The notes: a model not told the origin generated them from the sequence alone. Shown: positions 1 to 6,476, counted from the stretch's first letter. The stretch is 6,476 nucleotides of DNA from Chthoniobacter sp. (GCA_025352865.1 JANXSB010000166.1:1-6476), one strand, 5' to 3'. Numbers and translations: made by a program.

Positions 1-303
1 GGAGGCAAACGGCAGCGCGCGGCCGTGAATAAAGTGTGCGCCGTGCGCCTGCACGAAATACGGGAAGCGGCTGGAGCAGCCGAAGCCCGCGATGGTGGTG
101 ATTTTTTCGTGCCAGATTTTGCGCTTTTCAATCAGCTTGAAATAGAGCGCGAGCACGGAGAAGTCGCCACAGCCAGGGCACCACGTCGGGTGGTCGGCGG
201 CGGTGTCCTTTTTGGTGAGGGCCTTGCGGTCGGCGTCGAGGAGGTCGGGGACAGGGATGCCGGCGGCGGTGGTGCGTGGGAGTGGGGCGGTGAGGGTGCT
301 CAT
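1..303 (-). CDS. korB: 2-oxoacid:ferredoxin oxidoreductase, beta subunit (KorB-like), C-terminal part outside the window
   Basis: The first 101 residues of the thiamine-diphosphate subunit of a 2-oxoacid:ferredoxin oxidoreductase are visible; the frame is open to the window edge. The ATG at 303-301 gives MSTLTAPLPRTT. The hallmark HPTWCPGCGDF lies at residues 38-48, with Cys42 and Cys45 as probable [4Fe-4S] ligands. GFGCSSRFPYF (73-83) supplies a third cysteine, Cys76. HGRALPFA (93-100) is the start of the TPP-binding segment. In this family the beta subunit decarboxylates the 2-oxoacid on TPP and passes electrons to ferredoxin in the cytoplasm. The HPTWCPGCG form and the adjacent fused KorA favour 2-oxoglutarate, but pyruvate or another oxoacid is possible. 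It lies downstream of korA on the same strand, so co-transcription is likely. No Shine-Dalgarno precedes the ATG; the leader there is pyrimidine-rich. The family is about 280-350 aa, so roughly two thirds is missing. Family assignment is firm, substrate is inferred. Confidence 0.92.
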   Translation of the reverse strand, partial: MSTLTAPLPRTTAAGIPVPDLLDADRKALTKKDTAADHPTWCPGCGDFSVLALYFKLIEKRKIWHEKITTIAGFGCSSRFPYFVQAHGAHFIHGRALPFAS

Positions 304-322
304 GGTAGAAAAGTGGAGGGTC

Positions 323-415
323 TTAATCGTAATCCTAATCGTAATCTTAATCGGCGGCTTGAAGCCGCAATGGGCAAGGTGGAGGGATTACGATTACGAT
401 TAAGAGTAAGATTAC
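323..415. repeat. Imperfect inverted repeat built of TAATCN hexamers
   Basis: The left arm (323-352) is five hexamers: TTAATC, GTAATC, CTAATC, GTAATC, TTAATC. The right arm (386-415) is five units of the complement: GATTAC, GATTAC, GATTAA, GAGTAA, GATTAC, with a further partial unit to 420. By hand alignment 25 of 30 positions are complementary, and one mismatch becomes a G-U pair in the korA-korB direction. The arms enclose 33 nt holding a perfect GC-rich palindrome. The AT-rich arms contrast sharply with the GC-rich genes on both sides. It could be a dispersed intergenic repeat of the REP/MITE kind, or an mRNA structure that sets korB expression relative to korA. No tnpA-like gene is present here. 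The structure is directly visible; any function is inferred. Confidence 0.85.
354..368. repeat. GC-rich perfect palindrome in the loop of the hexamer repeat
   Basis: GCGGCTT at 354-360 is the exact reverse complement of AAGCCGC at 362-368, leaving one central base; sterically this is a 6-bp stem with a TGA loop. It sits one nucleotide after the left hexamer arm, so the outer arms and this hairpin could stack into one long stem-loop. No T-run follows directly on either strand, so it is not a classical intrinsic terminator. Confidence 0.75.
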
Positions 416-430
416 GATTGAGAGGAGTTG

Positions 431-2233
431 TTACTTGGTGGCGGTTAGCACGCGCTGGAGGATTTCTTTTACTTTCCAAGTAAGACCGTCGGTCTTCGTG
501 ACGGAGCGGATGCGCGGGTCGCAGTAGCGGGCGCGGAGGATGGAGGCGAGCTGGCCGTGGCCGTACAGGCCCTCGTCGTTCAGCTCGACGACGACGACGT
601 GGGTGAAGGCTTCGAAGATTTTTTCGAGGCCGTTGGGCAGCGGGTTGAGGTGCTTGAGGTGAAGCCCGGAGATGGCTTCGCCGTGTTTGCGGGCCTGCTT
701 CACGGCTTCCTCGATCGGCCCTTTGCTGGAGCCCCAACTGACGAGCAGGACATGACCTTCACTCGCGCCATAGACCTGCGGCACTGGAATTTCCTCGGCG
801 AGTTTGCGGAGCTTGTTGCGGCGCTTGGCGTTCATCTGCGTGTGCAGTTTGCCGGAGCCCGTGGGGTGGCCGAGTTCGTCGTGCTCGAGGCCGGTGACGA
901 CGGGATATTTTCCACTCGCGACGCGCGTGCCGGGCGCGATGTGGCGGGTGACGCCGTCGGCCGGGGCGAGGTCGTAGGGCTTGTGATCGGCGACGGGTGA
1001 AAGGTCGGGCGAGATGTCCTGGCAGACGTTTTCGAGGTCGGGGCACGGGAAGGCTTCGATGCGCGAGGCGATGCCTTGGTCGGAAAGGATGAAGACGGGC
1101 GTGGAGTATTGGCGCGCGATATTCACGGCCTCGATGGCGGTGTAAAAGCAATCCTCGACGCTGGCCGGCGCGAGGACCACGCGCGGGCTGTCGCCGTGCC
1201 CGCCGAAGCACGCGATGTTCAGGTCGCTCTGCTCGACGTTCGTCGGCATGCCGGTCGAAGGCCCGCCGCGCTGCACATCAACAATTACGACCGGCACCTC
1301 GGCCATGCTGGCCCAGCCAAGCGCTTCCGTTTTCAAAGAAATGCCCGGCCCGCTCGATCCCGTGACGGCCACGCGCCCGCCGTAGCTCGCGCCAAGCGCC
1401 ATCGAGACGGCGGCGATTTCGTCCTCGGTCTGGACGAAGGTGCCGCCGTATTTCGGCAGTTCGCGGCGGAGCAGTTCCATGATGTCGCTCCACGGCGTGA
1501 TCGGGTAGCCCGCGCCGAAACGCACGCCCGCGGCAATGAGCCCGAAGGCCAGTGCCTCATTGCCGCTCATCACCACCTGCGCCTGCCCGGTGTGCTCGGC
1601 GTGCTGAAACTGGAAGCTTTCCCACAAGCCCTGCACTTGATGGCCGTAGCCAGAATTGAAACACGCGAGCGCGTTTTCCACGACCGTCGGATCCTTTCCG
1701 CCAAAGCGTTCCTCGATCAGCTTCGTGAGCTTCGGCACGTTGAGATTGAAGACGCGCGCGATGAGCCCGAGCGCATAAATGTTCTTCCCCTTGTCGCGCC
1801 CGGTGCCGCCGATGGCCTCGACGGTGAGCGAAGAAATCGGCACGCCGACGTGATGATACGAGCCGAGCAGTTCCTCGTCCGGTTTCACATGATCGGAGTC
1901 GTAAAGGACGATGCCGCCGCGCTTCAGCGAGCTGATGTGATTCGCGTAGCTGTGGTCGTAAAAGCAGAGCAGCACGTCGGCCTCATCGCCGGCGCTGAGC
2001 ACCTCGCCGGAGCCGATGCGGACTTGGAAAATGGACGGCCCGCCGGAGATCGTGGAGGGGATCGTCATGAAGGTCATCACCTCCTGCTCGCTGCGTCCGG
2101 CGAGCCGCGCGAGGAAGCCGCCGATGGCCTGGATGCCGTCCTGGGAATTGCCGGCGATGCGGATGACGGCCTCGTGAATGGTGGAGATTTTCGGACTTTG
2201 TCCCGCTGGGGGGATGACTGCGGATTCGCTCAT
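431..2233 (-). CDS. korA: 2-oxoacid:ferredoxin oxidoreductase, fused gamma-alpha subunit (KorA-like)
   Basis: This is a 600-aa cytoplasmic subunit that partners KorB in oxidative decarboxylation of a 2-oxoacid (probably 2-oxoglutarate) to acyl-CoA with reduction of ferredoxin. Residues about 20-205 form the gamma domain: GNSQDGIQAIGG at 28-39 stands where many homologues have a GxGGQG loop, and PSTISGGPSIFQVRIG follows at 59-74. The alpha (pyrimidine-binding) domain begins near 220: SGNEALAFGL (223-232), YPITP (243-247), TGSSGPGISLKTE (291-303) and the family signature QRGGPSTGMPT (321-331). A C-terminal domain (about 493-595) contains LLVSWGSSKG. The fused architecture and length fit KorA. 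I chose the ATG at 2233 (MSESAVIPP). An in-frame GTG at 2278 would add 15 residues, but both starts lack a Shine-Dalgarno and the ATG is the more normal one. Gene order is korA then korB. A possible promoter lies about 80 nt upstream. Family assignment is firm. Confidence 0.95.
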   Translation of the reverse strand: MSESAVIPPAGQSPKISTIHEAVIRIAGNSQDGIQAIGGFLARLAGRSEQEVMTFMTIPSTISGGPSIFQVRIGSGEVLSAGDEADVLLCFYDHSYANHISSLKRGGIVLYDSDHVKPDEELLGSYHHVGVPISSLTVEAIGGTGRDKGKNIYALGLIARVFNLNVPKLTKLIEERFGGKDPTVVENALACFNSGYGHQVQGLWESFQFQHAEHTGQAQVVMSGNEALAFGLIAAGVRFGAGYPITPWSDIMELLRRELPKYGGTFVQTEDEIAAVSMALGASYGGRVAVTGSSGPGISLKTEALGWASMAEVPVVIVDVQRGGPSTGMPTNVEQSDLNIACFGGHGDSPRVVLAPASVEDCFYTAIEAVNIARQYSTPVFILSDQGIASRIEAFPCPDLENVCQDISPDLSPVADHKPYDLAPADGVTRHIAPGTRVASGKYPVVTGLEHDELGHPTGSGKLHTQMNAKRRNKLRKLAEEIPVPQVYGASEGHVLLVSWGSSKGPIEEAVKQARKHGEAISGLHLKHLNPLPNGLEKIFEAFTHVVVVELNDEGLYGHGQLASILRARYCDPRIRSVTKTDGLTWKVKEILQRVLTATK

Positions 2234-2310
2234 GATGTGGGGTGAAAATGGAAACGCCGCCGGTTCGTCAGGACGCACCGCCCGGCGCTATGCGGGGTGA
2301 ATTTCGCGGG

Positions 2311-2338
2311 AGCGTAACATCGGTCGCGCGGCGGTCAA
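2311..2338 (-). promoter_or_regulatory. Candidate sigma-70-type promoter for korA-korB
   Basis: On the minus strand a TTGACC -35 box (2338-2333) is separated by 16 nt from TACGCT (2316-2311). The latter is preceded by TGT, giving an extended -10 form (TGnTAnnnT). Transcription would begin near 2304 and leave a leader of about 70 nt before the korA ATG. The -35 matches consensus at five of six positions, the -10 at only three of six, so this is a reasonable but unproven call. Confidence 0.4.
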
Positions 2339-2350
2339 TGCGGGGAAATC

Positions 2351-2365
2351 TTCGCGGTGCGCGAA
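2351..2365. promoter_or_regulatory. Palindrome next to the korA promoter, possible operator
   Basis: TTCGCG (2351-2356) and CGCGAA (2360-2365) form a perfect inverted repeat around GTG. It lies 12 bp upstream of the candidate korA -35 box. The related half-site ATTTCGCG recurs at 2301-2308, overlapping the predicted transcription start, and its complement CGCGAAAT is part of this palindrome (2360-2367). A repeated motif flanking a promoter fits a regulator-binding site, but GC-rich DNA yields such palindromes by chance. Confidence 0.3.
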
Positions 2366-2426
2366 ATGGGACTTGTCGCTGCCGGGCCTTTTGGGCACAC
2401 CACTCCGCGCCTTTCCCCGCGCGGAT

Positions 2427-2440
2427 TTTTTCCCGAAAAA
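2427..2440. promoter_or_regulatory. Short palindrome TTTTTCCCGAAAAA
   Basis: TTTTTC (2427-2432) is the exact complement of GAAAAA (2435-2440), giving a 14-nt palindrome about 40 nt upstream of the isomerase start. The same stretch can instead fold as CCCG/CGGG (2432-2435 with 2441-2444) around five A residues. It may be an operator or leader structure; its function is unknown. Confidence 0.3.
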
Positions 2441-2449
2441 CGGGCGCGC

Positions 2450-2470
2450 TGCGGGAGGGCCAACCCCGCA
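2450..2470 (+). promoter_or_regulatory. Leader hairpin just upstream of the isomerase start codon
   Basis: TGCGGG (2450-2455) pairs perfectly with CCCGCA (2465-2470) around a 9-nt loop, followed by an A-rich stretch and then the ATG at 2479. The hairpin ends only 8 nt before the start codon, in the place where a ribosome-binding site would normally lie. It could influence translation initiation; it does not resemble a riboswitch class I know. Confidence 0.35.
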
Positions 2471-2478
2471 AAAAATCC

Positions 2479-3510
<1,032 letters not shown>

Positions 3511-3517
3511 CTCCATT

Positions 3518-3531
3518 AACTCTCAACTCTC
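3518..3531 (+). repeat. Tandem heptamer AACTCTC x2 in the intercistronic gap
   Basis: Two exact copies of AACTCTC abut at 3518-3524 and 3525-3531 in the 37-nt spacer between the isomerase and oxidoreductase genes. The spacer is pyrimidine-rich with no Shine-Dalgarno and no T-run terminator, consistent with read-through into the next gene. Confidence 0.6.
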
Positions 3532-3547
3532 AGCACCTACTTTCCAT

Positions 3548-4717
3548 ATGGCAAAAAAGACCCTCAACATCGGCATCGTCGGCTACGGCTTCATGGGCCG
3601 CACGCACGCGAATGGTTATCACAATGCGGCGAAGTTTTTCGACACGCCGCTCGTCCCTGTCCTCAAGGCCGCGTGTGGTCGCGACGCGACCAAGCTCAAA
3701 GCTTATGCGGACAACTGGGGCTTTGAATCGACCGAGACGGATTGGAAAAAACTGGTCAAGCGCGCGGACATTGACGCCATCGACATCGTCACGCCAAATG
3801 ACTCGCACGCCGAAATCGCCATCGCCGCCGCGCGCGCGGGCAAGATGGTGCTGTGCGAAAAACCGCTCGCGCTCAACGGCGCGCAGGGCGAGGAAATGGT
3901 GCGCGAAATCGAGAAAGCCGGCGTCCCAAATACTGTCTGGTACAACTACCGCCGCGTCCCCGCGGTCTCGCTCGCGAAGCAGATCATCGACTCCGGCAAG
4001 CTCGGGAAAATCTTTCACTACCGCGCGAACTTTCTCCAAGACTGGACGATCAGCGCCGATCTTCCGCAAGGCGGTGCCGGCCTCTGGCGGCTCGATGCGA
4101 AAGCCGCAGGCAGCGGTGTGACGGGCGACCTGCTCGCGCACTGCATCGACACCGCGCTGTGGCTCAACGGCTCCATCGTGGATGTCAGCGCGATGACCGA
4201 GACTTTCATCAAAGAGCGCAAGCACACCCTCACAGGCAAAATGCAGCCGGTGAAGATCGACGACGCCGCGATCTTCTTCGGCCACTTCGCCAATGGGTCG
4301 CTCGCGCTTTTCGAGTCCACCCGCTACGCGCGCGGCCACAAGGCGCTCTACACCCTCGAAATCAACGGGGCCAACGCCTCGATCCGCTGGGATCTGCACG
4401 ACCTGCATCGCCTCCAGTTTTTCGACCATAGCGACGAAGGCATCGTCCGTGGATGGCGCTCGATCCATGTCTCCGACAGCGATCAGCCTTACATGAAAAA
4501 CTGGTGGGTGCCCGGTTTGCAAATCGGCTACGCGGAAAGCTTCACGCACCAAGTCGCGGACTTCCTCAAAGCCGCCGCCGCGGGCAAGTCGCTGCCGCCG
4601 ACTTTCCGCGACGCGCTCGAGACCCAATACGTCTGCGACGCCGTGCTCAAAAGCGCGAAGACCAAGAAGTGGGAGAAGGTCAAACGCGCCGCCGCGCCGA
4701 AGAAGGCGAAGAAGTAG
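3548..4717 (+). CDS. Gfo/Idh/MocA family NAD(P)-dependent oxidoreductase
   Basis: A 389-aa cytoplasmic dehydrogenase of the glucose-fructose oxidoreductase/inositol dehydrogenase/MocA family, which oxidises or reduces hydroxyls on sugars and cyclitols. The N-terminal Rossmann domain (about 6-130) opens with IGIVGYGFMGRTHANG (8-23), containing the dinucleotide-binding GxGxxG at 12-17. VTPNDSHAE (81-89) and the family signature CEKPLALNG (103-111) follow; Lys105 is the expected catalytic lysine. In the C-terminal alpha/beta domain, GDLLAHCID (193-201) places Asp194 and His198 with the spacing seen for the catalytic Asp/His pair of inositol dehydrogenases. The cofactor (NAD or NADP) cannot be fixed. 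The tail from about 371 is lysine-rich (KWEKVKRAAAPKKAKK). No twin-arginine signal is present, unlike many exported members. The start at 3548 sits directly before the Rossmann strand and lacks a Shine-Dalgarno. It follows the isomerase gene by 37 nt, so both probably form one catabolic operon. Family is firm, substrate unknown. Confidence 0.93.
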   Translation: MAKKTLNIGIVGYGFMGRTHANGYHNAAKFFDTPLVPVLKAACGRDATKLKAYADNWGFESTETDWKKLVKRADIDAIDIVTPNDSHAEIAIAAARAGKMVLCEKPLALNGAQGEEMVREIEKAGVPNTVWYNYRRVPAVSLAKQIIDSGKLGKIFHYRANFLQDWTISADLPQGGAGLWRLDAKAAGSGVTGDLLAHCIDTALWLNGSIVDVSAMTETFIKERKHTLTGKMQPVKIDDAAIFFGHFANGSLALFESTRYARGHKALYTLEINGANASIRWDLHDLHRLQFFDHSDEGIVRGWRSIHVSDSDQPYMKNWWVPGLQIGYAESFTHQVADFLKAAAAGKSLPPTFRDALETQYVCDAVLKSAKTKKWEKVKRAAAPKKAKK

Positions 4718-4823
4718 GACCAACGCTTTTGAAAACCGGACGTTCCTTGGAACGGGAGGCTCATCGGAAATTTGAGCGATGTCAGGCTTCGGACCCGCCT
4801 GGCCCAGTCTGTTCCCTTGATCG
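4718..4823. terminator. Convergent intergenic region with three small hairpins, possible bidirectional terminator
   Basis: This 106-nt gap lies between tail-to-tail genes. It contains three consecutive inverted repeats: CGTTCC/GGAACG (4741-4746 with 4749-4754), CATCG/CGATG (4762-4766 with 4777-4781) and CAGGC/GCCTG (4783-4787 with 4797-4801). None is followed by a run of T on either strand, so they do not meet the classic intrinsic-terminator pattern. The location where both transcripts must end makes a termination role plausible. Confidence 0.3.
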
Positions 4824-6476
4824 TCAGCTACCAGTCTCGGCCACCTTCTCCAGCACCACCATCCACCCCGCCACATCCTGCGCGCCTTCCTTGCGCACCG
4901 TGATCTCCCGCACGTGGACTTCGGCGAATTGGTGCTTCCGCGCCAGCTCCCGAATGTAGCCCAGCGAATGCGCGAAACGCACCTTCGAGTGCAGCGCGAA
5001 ACCTTCGCCGTCGTGCCGTTCCAGCGAGAAGGCGAAAAGGCCGCCGTCGCGCAGGGTGCGGGCGGCGGCGGGGAAGACCTCGCCCAGGTCGCCCACATAG
5101 ACAAACATGTCGCCGGCCAGAATCAGATCGAAGCTGCCCTCCGCGTCCCGCATCGCCTCCGCGACATCGCCGGTAATGATCCGGTCGTAGATGCCCCTGG
5201 CGGCGGCCTTCGCGATCATCCGGGGCGCGAGATCCACGCCGGTCATGCTCCTGGCCAGCGGGCGGAATTGCACTCCGCACAGCCCGGTCCCGCACCCGAG
5301 GTCCAGAATGTCGAACTGCCTCCCCGGTGCCACGGCGACGACCGTTTCGAGGAATAGCTCCGGCACGCGATAGCCGAGCTGTCCCACCAGATGCTCGTCA
5401 AACCGGTCCGCATATTCGTCGAACAGCTTCCGCACGAAGCTCACCGGGGAGGTGGTCGTGCCGCGGGCTCCCGTCAATGCGGCCAGCAGATGCTGCAAAT
5501 CCGGCGAGTCCGGTTTCAATGCGAGGGCGCTGCGATACGCGGCGAGCGCTTCCTCCAGCCGGCCTTGGGCGTTCAGCGTGTCGCCCAGATTGGTGAAGGC
5601 GTCCACGTCATCCGGTCCCGCGCCGAGCGCGGCGCGAAAGGCGGCGATGGCTTCCTCCGGCTGCCCTTTGGCCTTCAGCGCGAGGCCCAGATTATTCCAG
5701 GCCGCCGCGTAGTCCGGCTGGAGTTGCAGCGCCGCGCGGTAGGCGGCGATGGCCTCGTCCGCCTGTCCCGCGTGGCTCAGGGCGATGCCGGCGTTGTAGT
5801 GCGCTTCGGGAAAGTCGGGCCGCAGCGCGATGGCCTCGCGATACGCCGCGATGGCCGCATCCGGCTCTCCCTTTTCCCGGAAGGCATTGCCGAGATTGTA
5901 GTGCGCGCCGGCATTGCCCGGCCGGAGCGCGATGGACTGACGATACGCGCCAATCGCCTCGTCCAGCCGTCCCTGGCTGCTCAGGGCCGCACCCAGATTG
6001 CTGTGCGCCTCGGCGTGATCGGGCTGGAGGGCGAGCGCCTGGCGATACGCAGCCACGGCTTCGTCGAGTCGTCCCGCGTCCTTGAGCGCATTGCCGAGAT
6101 TGGAATGGGCCTGCGCATAGCCGGGCTGGAGCGCGATGGCCGCACGATACGCGGCGATGGCTTCCTCCGCCCGCCCCTGGCCTCGCAGGACGATGCCGAG
6201 ATTGTTGTGCGCTTCGGGAATATTCGGATCGAGCGCGAGCGCGCGACGATACGCCGCGATGGCCTCCTCCGGCTGGCCGGCGGCGCGATGCACCTCGCCG
6301 AGATTCGAGTGGAAGTCCGCCACGCCCGGTGCCACCGCGATGGCCTGCCCGATCAGCTCCGCCGCGACATCATTCCGCCCCACCTGATGCGCGAGCACCC
6401 CCAGCATGTGCAGCGCATCGGCCTGGCGCGGCTCCACCGCCAGCACCTGCCGGTAAATCGCCTCCGCCTCCGCCAG
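4824..6476 (-). CDS. TPR-repeat protein with C-terminal SAM-dependent methyltransferase domain, N-terminus outside the window
   Basis: The visible 550 residues end in AETGS before a TGA stop; the frame stays open to the window edge. About ten TPR units fill residues 1-340 (numbered from the first visible residue), most exactly 34 aa with the pattern EEAIAAYRxALALxPDxxEA and NLGxALxxxGR. The methyltransferase region starts near 346 with a family-typical FVRKLFDEYADRFDEHL (347-363). Motif I is LDLGCGTG (391-398), the acidic residue for the SAM ribose is Asp415 in TGVDLA, then FDLILAGDMFVYV (449-461) and LRDGGLFAFSLE (475-486). This is the predicted TPR-methyltransferase type (COG4976-like). The TPR part would bind a partner or substrate and the C-terminal domain methylate it; the acceptor is unknown. 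The GTG at 6446 lies inside a TPR helix, so the true start is farther upstream. The gene converges on the oxidoreductase gene and no operon partner is visible. Confidence 0.9.
   Translation of the reverse strand: MAEAEAIYRQVLAVEPRQADALHMLGVLAHQVGRNDVAAELIGQAIAVAPGVADFHSNLGEVHRAAGQPEEAIAAYRRALALDPNIPEAHNNLGIVLRGQGRAEEAIAAYRAAIALQPGYAQAHSNLGNALKDAGRLDEAVAAYRQALALQPDHAEAHSNLGAALSSQGRLDEAIGAYRQSIALRPGNAGAHYNLGNAFREKGEPDAAIAAYREAIALRPDFPEAHYNAGIALSHAGQADEAIAAYRAALQLQPDYAAAWNNLGLALKAKGQPEEAIAAFRAALGAGPDDVDAFTNLGDTLNAQGRLEEALAAYRSALALKPDSPDLQHLLAALTGARGTTTSPVSFVRKLFDEYADRFDEHLVGQLGYRVPELFLETVVAVAPGRQFDILDLGCGTGLCGVQFRPLARSMTGVDLAPRMIAKAAARGIYDRIITGDVAEAMRDAEGSFDLILAGDMFVYVGDLGEVFPAAARTLRDGGLFAFSLERHDGEGFALHSKVRFAHSLGYIRELARKHQFAEVHVREITVRKEGAQDVAGWMVVLEKVAETGS
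5457..6476 (-). repeat. Tandem ~102-nt repeats encoding the TPR array
   Basis: The TPR part is also repetitive as DNA, with a period of 102 nt (34 codons). The plus-strand string CGATACGC followed by a GC-rich block and a GCCTC/GCTTC-type motif recurs about every 102 nt, for example near 5838, 5941, 6043, 6145 and 6247. Copies differ at many positions, so the array is ageing rather than freshly duplicated, yet similar enough for slippage, recombination or assembly collapse. Confidence 0.85.

Larger units (their letters stand above)
304..430. other. korA-korB intergenic region
   Basis: This 127-nt gap separates the korA stop codon from the korB start. It is unusually long for two subunits of one enzyme, and most of it is an imperfect inverted repeat of hexamers with a GC-rich palindrome in the centre. 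An 8-nt direct repeat GTGGAGGG (313-320 and 379-386) is spaced exactly 66 nt apart. I see no convincing promoter and no coding potential. In the kor transcript the structure would end about 20 nt before the korB start codon. Confidence 0.85.
2234..2478. other. Divergent intergenic control region between korA and the sugar isomerase gene
   Basis: These 245 nt lie between two divergent starts. They hold a candidate korA promoter on the minus strand, a 15-nt palindrome at 2351-2365, an AT-ended palindrome at 2427-2440 and a hairpin at 2450-2470 close to the plus-strand start. No plus-strand promoter with good -35 and -10 boxes could be found by eye. A plus-strand frame is open through the region from 2242, but its arginine-rich translation looks non-coding. 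Confidence 0.6.

Noticed and set aside
323..415. Possible CRISPR array in the hexamer repeat
   Set aside because: Units are 6 nt with no spacers, and the two arms are in opposite orientation.
25..483. 152-codon plus-strand open frame across korB, the repeat and the korA end
   Set aside because: It is antisense to two conserved genes, and its middle (NRNPNRNLNRR) is merely the translation of the hexamer repeat.
1076..2245. 389-codon plus-strand open frame opposite korA
   Set aside because: It is the complement of a clearly recognised KorA. Its translation is rich in Arg, His, Ala and Asp with no family features, as expected for an antisense shadow in GC-rich DNA.
2234..2278. GTG start for korA at 2278 adding 15 residues
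   Set aside because: There is no ribosome-binding site and no conserved sequence in the extension; the ATG at 2233 gives a normal KorA N-terminus. It cannot be fully excluded.
2242..2478. N-terminal extension of the isomerase from an ATG at 2242
   Set aside because: The added 79 residues are arginine-rich, lack hydrophobic or signal character and cover palindromic control sequence. The protein-like composition begins at the ATG at 2479.
3530..5104. 524-codon minus-strand open frame spanning the oxidoreductase gene and the methyltransferase end
   Set aside because: It runs antisense to a conserved Gfo/Idh/MocA gene and out of frame through the methyltransferase. The translation has no recognisable motif.
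6444..6446. GTG at 6446 as the true start of the TPR-methyltransferase
   Set aside because: The codons upstream (6476-6447) read LAEAEAIYRQ, which completes the first TPR helix, so the gene continues beyond the window.
5457..6476. Possible CRISPR or non-coding satellite in the 102-nt repeats
   Set aside because: The repeats stay in frame and encode canonical 34-residue TPR units without unique spacers.

Overview
The window is GC-rich, densely coding bacterial DNA. It carries five protein genes, and the two outermost are cut by the window edges. I see no rRNA, tRNA, CRISPR array, insertion sequence or phage gene. The likely source is Verrucomicrobiota (Opitutales-like), with Planctomycetota as the alternative. 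This rests on a pairing of a TIM-barrel sugar isomerase with a Gfo/Idh/MocA oxidoreductase, on starts that lack Shine-Dalgarno sequences, and on an intergenic TAATCN hexamer repeat of a kind I recall, unverified, from that phylum. It is inference, not a sequence match.

Layout. (1) 1-2233, minus strand: a korA-korB operon for a ferredoxin-dependent 2-oxoacid oxidoreductase. korA (fused gamma-alpha subunit, 600 aa) comes first. korB (beta subunit, first 101 residues visible) follows after a 127-nt gap, most of which is an imperfect inverted repeat of hexamers enclosing a GC-rich palindrome. (2) 2234-2478: a divergent control region with a plausible extended -10 promoter reading toward korA and several short palindromes. 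(3) 2479-4717, plus strand: a two-gene unit, a 343-aa sugar isomerase/epimerase-like TIM barrel followed 37 nt later by a 389-aa Gfo/Idh/MocA oxidoreductase. (4) 4718-4823: a short convergent gap with three small hairpins and no T-run. (5) 4824-6476, minus strand: a protein of about ten tandem TPR units fused to a class I SAM-dependent methyltransferase, with its N-terminus outside the window.

How the genes fit together. KorAB would convert a 2-oxoacid, most likely 2-oxoglutarate, to its acyl-CoA while reducing ferredoxin, in central carbon metabolism. The plus-strand pair looks like a catabolic module in which the oxidoreductase makes or reduces a keto-sugar or keto-cyclitol and the TIM barrel isomerises, dehydrates or cleaves it. 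The substrate cannot be read from the sequence. The TPR-methyltransferase faces the pair tail to tail and shows no metabolic link to it. I found no clear new defence or mobile system. The items most worth a second look are the hexamer inverted repeat inside the kor operon, the unassigned isomerase/oxidoreductase pair, and the near-identical 102-nt TPR-coding repeats.
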